NCBI GenBank assembly: GCA_029216955.1
Contig: JANAVB010015600.1
Span: 35,785,997 to 35,849,996 of the forward strand
Direction of reading: 5' to 3'
From: Iris pallida
Lineage: Eukaryota > Streptophyta > Magnoliopsida > Asparagales > Iridaceae
DNA: 64,000 nt
This document shows, in pieces, positions 10,401-20,755 of this stretch. The notes under the pieces were generated by a model. It had not been told where the DNA came from and did not search any database. It was given only the letters and a program-made list of their open reading frames with translations. Positions within the stretch are counted from its first letter, which is position 1. The number at the start of each line of letters is the position of its first letter. The translations under genes and the position numbers were made by a program.

Positions 10401-11295
10401 CATGCTTTGATGCAGCATTAGGAATCATTCCAGGTCTCAAGGTATGTGCTAGCGCTGAAATCCTATTGAAACCATATTCAATCTTCGTATTGAAACCATA
10501 TTATCTTGAGGTGAATTGAGAAGACGGAAGATCTTAAGGGGAAATAAAATTGTACTATGTAGAGATTTGGCAGGAAAAAAGATTGATAATCTCATATAGA
10601 CTACTGATACTAGTCTGCTGCTTGCCTCTTATAGGTGAAAGGAACAGACTATGCAACTGCTGATGGAACTTGTATCAGAGACTACATAGACGTCACTGAC
10701 CTAGTTGATGCTCATGTTAAAGCCCTTGACAAGGCTGAACCAAACAAAGTCGGCATCTACAATGTTGGCACTGGAAAAGGTCATTGGACGCTTTTTTTAA
10801 TAATATTTGTCCATATTTGGTATCTTCATTTATCTGAAACCTTTGTTGCATTGACACATGACACGACAGGGTAAGGACACGGCACCTATTTTGGCTGGGT
10901 CTAGTGTATTTTGGAGTGTCCAAATTGTGTCCAATACGTGTCAACACAGCCCACATTTTTGGATTGTCCTTGCTTCCTAGTCGTAAACCTTTCGACCCGT
11001 AACTTTGAAATGTTCTAAACGATTTTAAAATCGTTCAATATGCTGTGTTTCAGGGAGATCGGTGAAGGAGTTTGTTGAAGCATGCAAGGAGGCAACAGGT
11101 GTCGATATTAATATCGAGTACCTCAGCCGCCGACCTGGTGACTATGCCGAAGTTTTCAGCGACCCGTCCAAGATCAACCGCGAGTTGAACTGGACTGCAC
11201 AGAACACAGATCTGTCAAAGAGCCTTCAGGTCGCATGGAGATGGCAGCAGGCGCACAGGAACGGCTATGCTGCTCCTCTAGCCATGGCCTTCTAG
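1405..11295 (+). CDS. UXE: UDP-arabinose 4-epimerase (UXE/MUR4-like), nine exons, 5' partial
   Basis: Exons: 1405-1532, 2414-2527, 2616-2723, 2814-2905, 9690-9831, 10119-10213, 10312-10441, 10635-10779, 11054-11295 (stop TAG). All junctions are GT-AG and keep one frame, giving 397 residues from the Met at 1407. Family role: interconverts UDP-xylose and UDP-arabinopyranose in the Golgi to supply arabinose for wall polysaccharides. Visible: a hydrophobic segment at about residues 13-31 (type II Golgi anchor); the NAD-binding GGAGYIG loop at 57-63; the YSSTCATYG segment around 172-180; and the catalytic YGKAK (Tyr200, Lys204) of extended short-chain dehydrogenases. MUR4 is about 420 residues, so about 20 N-terminal residues are missing. 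Exon 1405 opens with AT, which needs one base from an earlier exon, as in grass homologues (Asp-Met-Asp). That exon is not seen here and probably lies upstream. No disabling change seen. Gene identity is firm; substrate is by family. Confidence 0.93.
1533..2413 (+). other. Intron 2, with a TATCGG-rich dispersed repeat
   Basis: The donor is GTAAGT at 1533 and the acceptor CTGTAG at 2408-2413. From about 1607 to 2175 the intron holds repeated CGGTATCGG or ATCGGATCGG words, similar in flavour to 40490-40800 inside the CACTA element. Ends of a mobile element could not be fixed, so this is only a suspected old insertion. Confidence 0.45.
3219..3818. repeat. Tandem duplication of an intron segment
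   Basis: Copy A is at about 3219-3545. Copy B starts at about 3593, runs to 3818, and continues after the copia element from 9550 to about 9665, where it joins the splice acceptor. The copies share the run from TTTGGTCATT to CAACAGAATCTCAACTG with scattered substitutions. A (TAC/TAG)n microsatellite at 3546-3595 lies between them. Because the copia element interrupts copy B only, the duplication came first. Confidence 0.85.
3819..4622 (-). repeat. 3' LTR of the intron-4 copia element
   Basis: 804 bp, TGTTGG...CCAACA in element orientation. Compared by eye with the 5' LTR it shows about ten substitutions and one 2-bp indel (an extra GA near 3939). Confidence 0.95.
4640..5455 (-). pseudogene. 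Copia RNase H portion, frameshifted from gag-pol
   Basis: 271 codons, overlapping the end of the preceding frame. It holds the end of the reverse transcriptase connection and the RNase H domain: YTDADMAGD, the STTKAEYIA stretch and [10 protein letters not shown] carry the acidic residues. It ends a few bases before the polypurine tract, as usual for copia. It has no start of its own and would be the C-terminal part of the polyprotein without the frameshift at about 5471-5482. Domain call is firm; whether any ribosomal shift occurs is unknown, and a simple mutation is more likely. Confidence 0.9.
5407..8670 (-). CDS. Copia gag-pol polyprotein, gag to reverse transcriptase
   Basis: An open frame of 1,087 codons starts about 55 bases after the primer-binding site. 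In order: a gag region (about 1-230), zinc knuckle [14 protein letters not shown] (about 235-248), protease with active-site DSGASAH (about 295), the pre-integrase segment ELWHRRLGH and a Cys-x2-Cys, integrase core with [15 protein letters not shown] and the downstream Glu, and reverse transcriptase ending with the catalytic YVDD. Family role: capsid formation, processing, integration and cDNA synthesis. The frame shifts soon after the reverse transcriptase at a dinucleotide repeat, so the last ~20 codons here are out of frame and RNase H lies in the next entry. Confidence 0.93.
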   Translation of the reverse strand: MDAKPVRMVNLNGTNYHYWRSKMKDLLFVKKLHLPVFASEKSSDKFEEDWTFEHIQVCGYIRQFVDENVYNHVANIEHAKTLWDKLESLYAKKTGVNKLFLIRTMMGLRYKDGASISDHLSEFQGVVDQLSSMGVKFDDEVQELWLLCTLPDSWETVRVSMIASAPEDMVSLEFAKSGVLNEEMRRRSQGTSSTSHHSEALVSESRGRDKSRGPGGGRDKSRGKSKGRYEDSECYHCGKKGHIKRNCFAWKREKKGDKGKQEENTTAAASMHGGDVIVVGDEVITNLACDDNSWLVDSGASAHVSHNRALFATYTTGNCGVLKMDNGDVSKAVAVGDVHLRTKTGAVLVLKDVRHVPDIRFNLVSVGRLDDEGFFSLFGNSQWKLSRGSMVIARGSKKSGLYYMEGSAQGAQEVNAVSDASTELWHRRLGHISEKGMSYLVNRKVIPGLKSTKLEKCTHCLAGKQNRVSFQSHPSSRKPTLLELIHSDVCGPMKVKSLGGASYFVTFIDDCSRKVWVYALKTKDQVLPTFKEFQASVERETGKKLLCVRSDNGGEYIGPFDAYCREQGIRHQKTPPKTPQLNGVAERMNMTLMERVRCLLSEANLPGSYWGEALLTAAYVINLSPSAPLQGDVPDKVWYGKEPSYNHLRAFGCKAFVHVPKDERTKLEPKTRRCVFVGYGRDEFGYRLYDPVEGKLYRSRDVVFVEDQTMTNTQDFETPSEAEELPELESFRFEQFPEDIAEDPVMGEPVHGVAPNLDHQPADGSQGVPQEDEHAGEAVPEGEEAVGIQPAPVVPLRRSDRDRRPSTRYSPDEYVLLTDGGEPESFAEAMEDEHRQEWMEAMQEEMSSLHTNSTYNLVRLPKGKKALKNRWVFRVKQTDDATRPRYKARLVVKGYGQRKGVDYDEIFSPVVKHSSIRVVLALAASLDLEVEQMDVKTAFLHGDLEEELYMEQPEGFCEKDKSHLVCRLRKSLYGLKQAPRQWYRKFESFMGEHGYARTTSNHCVFVRYFADDDFIILLLYVDDMLLVGRNATRIAELKRQLGTAFSMKDLGAAKTILGMEISRERESPSCYTCPKRSTFTGYFSVSG
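8727..8739 (-). promoter_or_regulatory. Primer-binding site (initiator Met tRNA)
   Basis: In element orientation it reads TGGTATCAGAGCC, the usual plant copia site complementary to the 3' end of initiator methionine tRNA, three bases inside the 5' LTR. Confidence 0.93.
8743..9544 (-). repeat. 5' LTR of the intron-4 copia element
   Basis: 802 bp, same ends as the 3' LTR, followed on the + strand side by the AGCGG duplication. In element orientation it ends three bases before the primer-binding site. Confidence 0.95.
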
Positions 11296-12073
11296 TACTA
11301 CTGTCTATATCATCAGAAAGATAGAAAATGGTGGAGAGTTATAATACACATGTATTTGGAAGGGAGCTGATAGTAGCAGCTCCTAGTTTTAACCCCATGG
11401 CATTTTTCTTACTTTGTATAATTCTTTCACAATCTACGGCGAAATTAAAGATTTCTTGGTCTCTCCTGGAGGCTCTCTATGATTCTGTCGGTGTAATTGA
11501 ACTTGGAATGAATTGATGTATCAGATTTTGATGCTGGGTCTCCCTTTCTTCATGTGATGCTCATTATTGTTTGATTGCTGGCACAACCTTTCTTCCTGTG
11601 ATTCTCATTAAAAAAAAATTTTCTCAGGGAGGCCATTGCACCTGCATATAATTTTCTAGACTACATAACAGTGATAATATTAAGATCATATCAGGTCAGG
11701 TTGGTTCTGTATTTAATGCCATTAAAGTGTTGTTTGATGCAAAGGTGTTCTTTCTGATTAGAGAGTCGAAGGAAGTGATCTCTTGCAGAGCATGTGCAAG
11801 AAAAGTGGATGCAATTACTTCTTTAAATCTGTCTTGCCTTAGTTTGAGAAAAAAAAAGTCTTGAAACAAAGGTAACATGTTCTAAATAAGCACAATTATA
11901 GGGTTTGGATCTTGGACAATTATGTGTTGTTTGGTTCAATTTTTGGAGGCTTGGGAATGGGTTTTGGGTTATGTTTGGTAAATCTGGGATTGAAAATTGG
12001 GGGGAATATTAATTTTTTATTTATTTTAAGATTCTCATTTATGTCTGAACCAAGCATGAGAATTGAAAAATTG
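11296..12073 (+). other. 3' flank of the epimerase gene
   Basis: The probable 3' UTR runs to about 11530; no clear AATAAA was seen. From about 11925 to 12073 a segment with TTGTTTGGTT near its start looks like one arm of an old DNA transposon, with a possible partner arm at 13240-13275 (CCAACTAACCAAACACG). Nothing else recognised. Confidence 0.4.
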
Positions 12074-13240
12074 GGCCTGTTTGGTTGTGTGTTTAAACTC
12101 AGTTTTCTGAGTTTAAACGGCAGTGATGACAAAAAATGTGTTTGGTTATGTACACTCCAAAAACAACTTTTCCAAAAAAAATTTCAAACTCAACGTTTAA
12201 AACCTGTTTTGGGAAAGCAACTGAAACCTGTTTTCTCAAACAAATTTTCCAAAATTTCCAGTGGGCCCCACCCCCCAACCCCTCCCCCCCCCCCCCCCCC
12301 CCCCCCCCCACCCACCCACCCACGATTTTTCTCTCTCCTCTCTTTCTATTTCCAAAAATTTTCCAGGCTCCCTCTTTCAGAGAAATTTTTCTCAAAGCCA
12401 GGGCGTCGACGGAGGAGGAGCTCGACTGCCTCGAGCTCTGGTGCGGTGGCAGCTGCGTAGACGGAGGAGGAGCTCGGGTGTGGTGGCGGCGGATGAGGAG
12501 CTCGACGGAGGAGGAGCTTCGACAACCTAGGGCTAGGGTTAGGGTTAGGGTCGACGGAGGAGGAGCTCGACGCCGGCGACAGCCTCCTCCTCCTCCCCTG
12601 TCCTATCTGCTTCGCCCCTCACTTCCCCCCACTGTCCGACGGAGGAGGAGCTTCGACGCCGGCGACAGCCTCCTCCTCCTCCCCCCGGATCGGCTTCGAC
12701 GCCGGCGCCTGGACGAAGTCGAGCCACCGTCCTCACCACCACCATTCCCGCCTGGACGAAGTCGAGCTCAGGCCGCCACGCGCTCGGATCCTCCTGCCTC
12801 GCGCTCGGCTCCTTCCGCCACGCGCTCGGTGACGAGTCCTCGTCGAGAGCTGTTGGGGACACAAGCAAATGTCAGAAAAAAAGTTTGGACACAGAAATAA
12901 TTTGTTGGACACAGAATAATTGCTGGACACGGAAAAAATGTCAGATATGGTGGACACGAAAAATATCTATGGTGGACACGAAAAAGATATGTAATGGACA
13001 CGTGTGTCAGATACAAAAATTTGTTAGTTGGACACAGAATAGTGCGAACACAATTAAAAAATTATTTTCTAAAAATATTTTACCAAACAGAATTTTTATT
13101 TTATTATTCTTAAAATCACTTTTCAGATAAAAGTAACCAAACGCAAACTCAAAATTTTTCTACTCAGAAAACAACTTTATAATTTACTTTCTGAAAAGTG
13201 TTTTCAGAAAAAAATTTCAGAAAACATATCCAAACGGAAC
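12074..13240. mobile_element. Non-autonomous DNA transposon candidate with GC-rich cargo
   Basis: The left end GCCTGTTTGGTTGTGTG and the complement of the right end (CCAGTTCCGTTTGGATATG) are related imperfect inverted repeats, each followed by runs such as TTTTCTGA. Inside are a poly-C tract (12284-12309), a GC-rich block at 12395-12860 with five copies of a GACGGAGGAGGAGCT motif, and a run of GGACAC words at 12850-13040. The open frames across the block are low-complexity Ser/Arg/Pro and are not convincing proteins. The target duplication is not resolved, so superfamily is open. Confidence 0.45.
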
Positions 13241-13275
13241 TGGCTGCATGTTCCCAACTAACCAAACACGTGGTA

Positions 13276-16130
13276 CGAGAATGTTGAATTTTTTTTTTCC
13301 ATGGAAAAGCAACCGAAATTGGATTTCCATGAATACAAAACCTTCATCCAAATGCTACTTTTTTTTTTCCAGCACGTGCAGGCTCGGTTAAATCGTGTGC
13401 CCACGCACACGATTTTTAGCCGGTCGTCATATTATTTCGGACTCTTCGTGCGGATCTTGTCCGCACTGGCTTTGTCATCATCGTCCCACACGCACACTCC
13501 GCGCACTCCTGAGCTCCACGAGACGGCCATGACGTCTTTAGACGCCCGCAACTCAACGCCTCGTTTCGCTTACGACGTCGAAGGCATCCCCGACATCTTC
13601 ATGACACCTACGTCAGCCGATGCCGTCCAACCACCCGTTCTATGCGCACGGCGCCCTTATGGCGCCGCACGACGGGCCGCATGGTCGACCATTGTTTATA
13701 CCCGTAGTAGAATGGTGTCGGTCCTCGACCGTCCGTGCGGCGCCCTAGCCGTTGAGTTTTCATGCATGGACGTCCCATTTTGGCCTACGCTAGCTCAAAT
13801 CGTGACCATTTTTCGTCAGTCCTCGTTGTTGATGCCCCGCATCGCTTAGGCCAGGCTCATCATCGCCTATCCAAATGCTACCTAGTAGTGTAAATCCTCA
13901 ACGTAGATCCAAATTTTATCAGACAAGTGGAGTGACAGTAAGTTGGGATGAGTTTTTGCCTGATTTTTGCGTCCCAACTGTAAGCTCCCTGGATTTTAGG
14001 GTTCTTAAAATTTTTGTAATGCATTATTTTCAATTAATAATTCTACTGTAATTAGTTTTGATCATTAAATGTACCCTTTCGTAACTTCAATTTTTGGACC
14101 GTCAGGAATGTCAATCTCTCGGAACTTCCTTCATGAGTTTTGTAGTAGACAATATTATCTTCATTTTGATATATCATGTCCCACTCAAACTTACTCCCTT
14201 GCATTCTATTTACATCGCAAAACTTTCTGATCAAATTAAGCAATTTGACCATCTACCGAAAAACTTAACCTAACTTCCAATTTAATTTCGATGCTCGACA
14301 TCGATCCAACATAATCAGCAAAATATATGGTTTTTACCTATTTTGAGTCAACTACGCACATGCCACTTGTGTGACATCTAATTGAGCTCTCGCTTGCTAT
14401 TATTTCATCAATGATCACAATTGATCTAAATTGTAGTCATGATCGCACCCAACCCAAACCTAGTCCAAACTAACCCAAGCTAACTCAAACGCAACAGTTA
14501 ATGAGTTTTGAGCGGGCGCCAACCTATAAACCCGCACCCAAACTCTGTTTAAACCAACATATACTGTGCTTACTATTCCTTCGACTCGAGTGTGCGTAGA
14601 GGTCCTGCACGCCGTACTGGCCACCTGCTGTGGCACAATCACGCGAGCGGCCTCCCCCTAGCTGGCATCTCTCGCACTTCTCTACATATATACATACAAC
14701 TTCCACCCCCTCAAACTAAACCCTAGCCATCCCTGTCCCTTCGATGTCGAGCGACCTTCCCGACGAATGATCGAGCAACGCTTCGCCTCGGAAGGAGCAG
14801 CAGCGTCGTCAGTAGCCGTCCATGCGCCACCCTAGCCGCGACGCTCCCCTGTGGCACCACCGTCGGCGCAACCGCCGTACGCGCGCCAGGCGTGCGACGA
14901 CAGCAGCGACGACCTTCGTGCGAATACGACATGTGCGTGCAAGGCACTGCAGCAGCGCGATGACGGCCATATACCGCCGCCCGCGACCCCCGTTACCCGT
15001 GCGCGACCCCGGCGGACCCCTCTTGAATCATGCACCATGATGAGCGACAGGGTCGATTTTTGCGTTTGGAAGTCGATCCCGTCGTAACACGCACGTTTTG
15101 AACTCAGAAATCGTGCTTCGTTGCAGCGACGTTAGGCATATTTTTTGGACAATCCGACCATTGGATCATCGATCCGATTCTTCCGTATCAATCTTGATAT
15201 ATACCCCTTCGCTCAACTGGAGTTTCGACCATTAATTCGATCGTTTGATAGATCAAAACTGGCCACCAAGTTGACCGTTTAAACTGTATTATTTTTGGAC
15301 AATTTTTGGGAGCCAACTTCGTGGATTTGTTTATCCGCGATTGTAGCTCTGTTTGACGCACTACTAGTTCCTGTGCATAGAAGGTATAACCACCTTCATT
15401 CCATAAAAATTTTAGCTTCGTAGGATGTCGTTTGGTTGGTTGAAATCGACGCCAAAGTTGGCCTCTCGAAACCGTAATTTCTAACTTGTAAAATTCAAAT
15501 TTTGAACCCGGGACTCCGGATTCCAATTTTGATGCCACTAGTGGACTCGTGACGTCGTTCTGGCTAAAATTTATATATCATTTGCTGAGTTTGGAGCAAC
15601 GTGGCTCTGGCACGCATTTCAGTGAAAATTGGATCCCAACGTCCGGGTCAACGGATCCTTTTGAGATCGGATCATCGGAATCCAACTCCGGATATACCAC
15701 TGGGTTCATATCGTCATTCAGTACTCGTTGACATATATTTTTCTAGATTTAGAGGACTATGGCTCTGGCACACATTTTCGTGCAAATCGGGTCCCAATGT
15801 TCGGGTCAACTGGTCATTTTGAGATCGGGTCATCGGAATCCAATTCCGGATATATCGTTGGGTTTGTATCGTCATTCTGGACTCGTGAACATATAATTTT
15901 CTAGATTTAGTGAACTTATATTCTGGCACATTTTTTGGTGCAAAGTGGATCCAACGGCGGATATCGTTTTGACCCAAAAATACCATTTTGTCCCTGTATC
16001 CAAATTGGACTTATGGATAGGCTATTGTCACCCTCATTTTCCGTATTTCCTGTATTTCGTATTTGTACTCGTAATTGATTTTGGCACGTGTTTTATTTTC
16101 TCGATTTGTGGATTTGGTTTCTCGTAAATG
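13276..16130 (+). repeat. Long LTR-like repeat, + orientation, gypsy family
   Basis: From about 15190 to 16010 it resembles 29120-29720, including CAACGGCGGA and ACCATTTTG(T/C)CCCTGT. A TATA-like tract (ACATATATACATAC, about 14683) precedes a pyrimidine-rich, R-like region near 14700-14760. Two and a fraction copies of a ~155-bp unit lie at 15603-15960. The stretch 13276-13860, with a 182-codon open frame at 13301-13849 (no recognisable domain), is of unknown origin. Borders are not determined. Confidence 0.45.
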
Positions 16131-16149
16131 GGTTTTGGACCATGGCTTG

Positions 16150-18414
16150 GTTTTATTTTGTGGAGAGGGTTTGGTTTGGTTTATCATGAGAGGAACACCT
16201 TAACATATGTGCCTACATTGGTAGCATCATTCTCACTGTCAACACATTATCATATATACATGTACATATATAAGGTAAGTTATATATAGTGTTTCATATA
16301 TACATATATATAGGCATACATTGAAATAAAGTGAATGATATACATTATAGTGTAGTGTATGTGTACAAGGTTGTGGCAGTATAGTGTCAAAGTTAGTGTC
16401 ACATGTATATATATGTGAGTGTGTGTGTGCAAGAGTATATGGTGTGAATATATATTAGGGTGTCATAGTGTCAAGGTAGAGTGATAACATGTAATGTGAG
16501 TATAGCGGGCAATGGCAGTAGTGATAGGGTGTGTGTGTGTGTGTCAACAAGAGTGTAACAGTATAGTAAAAGGGTGTAATGTGTTACAGGAAAGGGGGTT
16601 ATGTACATAGTGTAAACTGTTACATAGGTAACATGAAGTGCAAATGGTATTCTGTGTACAGCTGGGGGTCATGCTCAGGTTCTTAGAAGTTAGACAACCT
16701 AAAATCTTAGTTCTCAGGAATCAATATATATACAAACCCTATTCTCAGATATTTAACCAATGCAAATAACCCTATGTATTGCATAATGTATCACACAAGT
16801 TCGAAACCCTCATCAACGAACACCAAATCGAACACACATTCATCCCAGGCATAATACATGATATCACAGGTTATAATTGCAGTAAATACATTATAAAAAC
16901 ATCAATTAAGCATTAAATTAACATTTAAAACAATTTGAAATTCAGTTTGAACTCAGAATGTTCACATTATCAGAACATTTGAATAAAATGCTAAATCCAT
17001 GCTCAAAAACCCAAATCAACATAAATTAATACGTGCCAGTGAATGTCAGACATGTATTCATGTCCAAGGGGTCTTCTCGTGTCCAAACAAATGGACACGA
17101 GGTGTTCAAATCAACAAAATAACAGACACGAATGTGTGCACAGAACCGCCTCCTGCGGTGGGTTCGTGTCCTCGTGGACACGACACAGACCACACCACGC
17201 CACGTGCTCACACCCACGTGTAGCCCATGCATAGGGCTACACGATCGACACATAAGTTTGTGTCCACATCGTGCCCAAAGTCGATACGACACGCATATCA
17301 GAGGGTGAGAATGAGTCTGTACGGTTCAGTATAAAACCAGTGCACGACCAATATCGTGCCCGACACGACACGATAAGCAATGAGACTTTGGGGGCATGTT
17401 CGCAGACATTGCCCCCATGTCCATGCCAAGTGTCGCGTGTCCAAGTGTCGCATGTCCAAGTGACACGGACACGCAGATATCCACCCCGAACAGCAGGGCA
17501 CTCGTGCACACTCTCGTGCAGCGTGTCCTGCTCTCTGTGGATACGACACAGACAAAAAATTCACCTCAGTCAGACACAAAATCAAATGTCACATATACAC
17601 CTATAAATCTGTTCAAATTCATTTCAAAAATATGAATAAAAACATCTTTGAGGCATTTTATCAAACACATAGGCATAGTCACTGATACGTGTCCGATATG
17701 GACACCAAACCAATTCTATTTCCTACCAAACTACACCTACAACTAGGGGACACCTAGATGGATGCATCTATGGAAAGAAAAAAAAGAAAGGAGTTAGGGC
17801 ATTTACCTATTGGGAGCAAATCTCAAGAATAACTCTAAAGGAAGGTGTCCTCCTCCAAGTGCTATGGCCAAGTGAGCTCCAAACCTTAGCTAGCTAGCCT
17901 CCAAGTCCTTCTTCAACAGCAAGGGATACCAATGCAAGGGATTAGGCTCAATTTGGGACTAATTTGGATGAATGGTGAAGATTTGGGGAAGAACATTAAA
18001 CTAGGCTTAATGTGAAATGAAAGGAGGCAAGCATTAATGAAGAGATATTATATAGGGGGGTGTGCCTCTCTTGGCCGGCCATGTAGGGATTAGGGTTGGG
18101 GTTTTGATTCATTAGGTAGCTATGGGCTTCCCTCTTGGTAAGTTTCTAAGTCCCTTAGTAAAGGCCCATGTGTATATTCAATCCTCAAGCTAAAATATCT
18201 AACTTAACTAAATATCTAGATATTTCTAACTTAGCCATAAAGTTAACATCTTCTAACTTAGTCTCTATGATAATGACTAACCCTTAGATTAGGTCAAAAC
18301 TAGGTTAAGGGCTAACATGACACTCAACAATTAATTAAATAATAAAAAATTAAATTAAATTAAATAATTCACAAATGACCAAAATACCCTTAAGGCTAAA
18401 AAGTGGTAGTGACA
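16150..18414 (-). repeat. Long gypsy LTR, - orientation, next to copia 2
   Basis: It parallels 61640-64000: a TG/TA-rich zone, a block dense in GACACG/CGTGTC words (17040-17560), then CTGATACGTGTCCGATA, GGGGACACCTAG and a TTACCTATTGG motif. In its orientation it starts TGTCACTACC at 18414, directly against the degenerate copia RNase H end at 18415, and has a TATA-like CCTATATAATATC near 18045-18058. The far end near 16130 is not fixed. Confidence 0.5.
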
Positions 18415-18584
18415 AATCTTTCACTTATACTTAAAGCCATACGGCCATGCATCTGACTCCCATTCCCTCAACATGACTATTAAAATCCCTAGCCGGTAAG
18501 CTCTTTGTAAAGGGATCAACTAGGTTGTCTGCTGATGCTATCTTGGCCACAGCAACATCTCTTTTTTTTACGATATCTCGTATC
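18415..18584 (-). pseudogene. C-terminal end of copia 2 RNase H
   Basis: Reading the - strand gives the typical copia C-terminus (DNLVDPFTKSLPAR, then HVEGMG and a stop) with a purine-rich AAGTATAAGTGAAAGA after it. It joins in sense to the RNase H part that ends at 50829-50833. The two halves were split by the Tat element whose GTATC duplications are at 18580-18584 and 50829-50833. One or more frame breaks lie in a T-run near 18561-18570. Confidence 0.82.
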
Positions 18585-20755
18585 TATTCAACATCGCTTC
18601 TGAGATTGAAAATAGGCTGCTGTGAAGTACTGCGAACGAGAATGCAAAGAGGAATTCCTAAACATGAATCCCTTATCGTACTTTCTTTTATCTGGGTTGT
18701 GACGGTGGAGGGTTGTTTTTTACTCCGTTGACGATCTGACTGTGAGTGAGTACTGTTGGGCTCAACTTCACTGGCTGGGGGAGCAGTAAGGACTCTCTCT
18801 GAGATGCTCGAGACTTTTTGAGGAAATCAAGAACTGGGAAAATCGAGAGATTCAAATGGAGGAGGAATCCTCCTATTTATAATAGGAGGAACATCACCGC
18901 ACAAACCTGTGAGGGCCAGGCGCATGTGTTTCTAACTGTCATGTGGCACCCAAAAGCGGGGTTCAGTTACAACTGTGCTCGCGCTTCACTGGCGGGGGGT
19001 CGTTGTTAACTACCACGTATAATATCTGTTGAGATTTTGTTGGAGAGGAGGTTTTGAACTTCTTGAGACCCATTCTTTAGCATGACTCAGTCTTTAATAC
19101 GTGGCGTGTCATCGTCTATGTCATATCCGCGCCTAGAAGTCATTGTCCACAGTGGCGTGGCTTAGAAGGAACTTAAGGAGCGCAACCACAATACGCACCT
19201 GATCATCGTATGCCTGTCTAGCTCAATGATACGCGCCTGTTTTGCATTGCTCTGAAGGCAAAAAACGAACATCATTATTCTTGGTTCATCTTTGGCACGG
19301 AAGTCGAAGCGCCATACGGTTGGCTCGAGACAGTTATGCTCATTAAATACAGTCTAAGAAAGAGCAACCAATAGACATAGGCGGGGCACGATAAATCAGG
19401 CATGGCTATGGTAGTGGGGCGCAAGGAGAGAGGGGCGCACCTTCATAAATGCCAATAATCATTATTTCTTGACTCTTGTGTCATGGCCTTCTTTGGTACA
19501 TGAGTCGAAGCGCCCTGTCCGAGTTTCAACACTGGGCATGAGTGACACAACGCCTAAATGGGGCGTGAGAGAGGCGAATGTGAGAGCTGGGCGTGTGAGG
19601 AAATGTTTTTTTGTGTTGAGACGTGAGTGTCTCAATGCCTAGACAAGGCATAAGCGCATGATACATGCTTCTGTAGGAACGAAGTCGTAAAGCAGAATAC
19701 TCTAGAGGGGGTGAATAGAGTAGGCAGCAAAATATTGTTAATTAAAAACTTGTTAGCAGTAAGATCACAGAATTAAATCAATAATCATAAAATAATAACT
19801 GTAAAAGAAATGATATCAGAAGGCAAACGCAAACACAACGATGTATACTGGTTTCCCTCTTGTAAGGACTAGTCCAGTCGGAAGAACTCTAGCTTCCAGT
19901 TGAATCCACTATTGGAAAATCTTGCAAGTTTTCATACGAAGTCTTTGCAACTTCTACAGACACGAGCTTTGATACGAAGAACTCGTCCAACTTCAATTTT
20001 GAAGAGTCTTTCTTCAATCAAGCCTCTGATTATAATTTCTCTGAAATCTTCTAGACTATACCGTACCGACAAATTGACTAGAGAATTGTAACTGGCTTGG
20101 GATTTGAAAATGAAAGCTTTTTAAAATTCTTTGGAAACAAACGTAAGCTTAGAAGAGAAGAGATGAAAGTGAATGAGTGATTTGAAATGATCAGAATTTT
20201 TCTCTATTTATAGTTTTTCCAAAGGCAGAACTCTGGCAGAATTCGGGCAGAATTCGGACATAACTCTATGTAACAATCCGCAACTGAAGGGAGCCCAAGT
20301 TTTTCAAACGTTCGAAAATCAAATGGTCAGTAACCGAACTCTGGCCGAACTCTGGCCGAACTCGGGCCGAGTTCTTTCAGGGTTGGTCAGGGTTTTTCAA
20401 AAGTGATTTTTGGGCTTTTTAAAATCCTTCAGAAGCTTTTGTAAATAAAGGATGTTTTTCAAAAACATAAGTCATTTTTAAAAACGATTTTGGATAGCCT
20501 ATTTGCCAGTACGACTCGGTGTATAATGTATTCCTAGACTCAATCAAAGTAAAAAATTATATTGCATAAAGAAATACAGACTCGAATGGCAAACATAGCT
20601 TCGGTCTTGAACTAAGTAGATATTCGATCTTGATCAGTGTCCAAGTGTACAAAACATCTTGAGTAAACATCTGAGTAGCTCCGTATATAGAGACAGAGTT
20701 TGATCAATTATTAAAATCAGATTTGACATTGACCAATGGGTCAACATCTTCTACA
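18585..20755 (-). repeat. 3' LTR of the Tat element, split by a solo LTR
   Basis: 18585-19671 aligns with 49734-50822 of the 5' LTR. The terminal TACA sits at 20752-20755, beyond the solo LTR, followed by a purine-rich tract in element orientation (TTTGAAGGAGGTCT). The first base pair is TA where the other LTR has TG. Confidence 0.85.
19672..20746. mobile_element. Solo LTR, probably Copia (TGTAGGAACG...GTCAACA)
   Basis: 1,075 bp with TG...CA ends and near-identical 5-bp flanks (GCTTC at 19667-19671, TCTTC at 20747-20751). The opening with CTAGAGGGGGTGAATAGAG resembles LTR starts of Copia elements of the SIRE type. It interrupts the last four bases of the Tat 3' LTR. No internal region is left. 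Confidence 0.75.

Noticed and set aside
12136..12900. 254-codon frame over the GC-rich block
   Set aside because: Pro/Ser/Arg low-complexity translation of repeated GACGGAGGAGGAGCT motifs and a poly-C tract.
13301..13849. 182-codon frame
   Set aside because: No start context, no recognisable domain, and it lies among repeats; kept only as part of a region entry.
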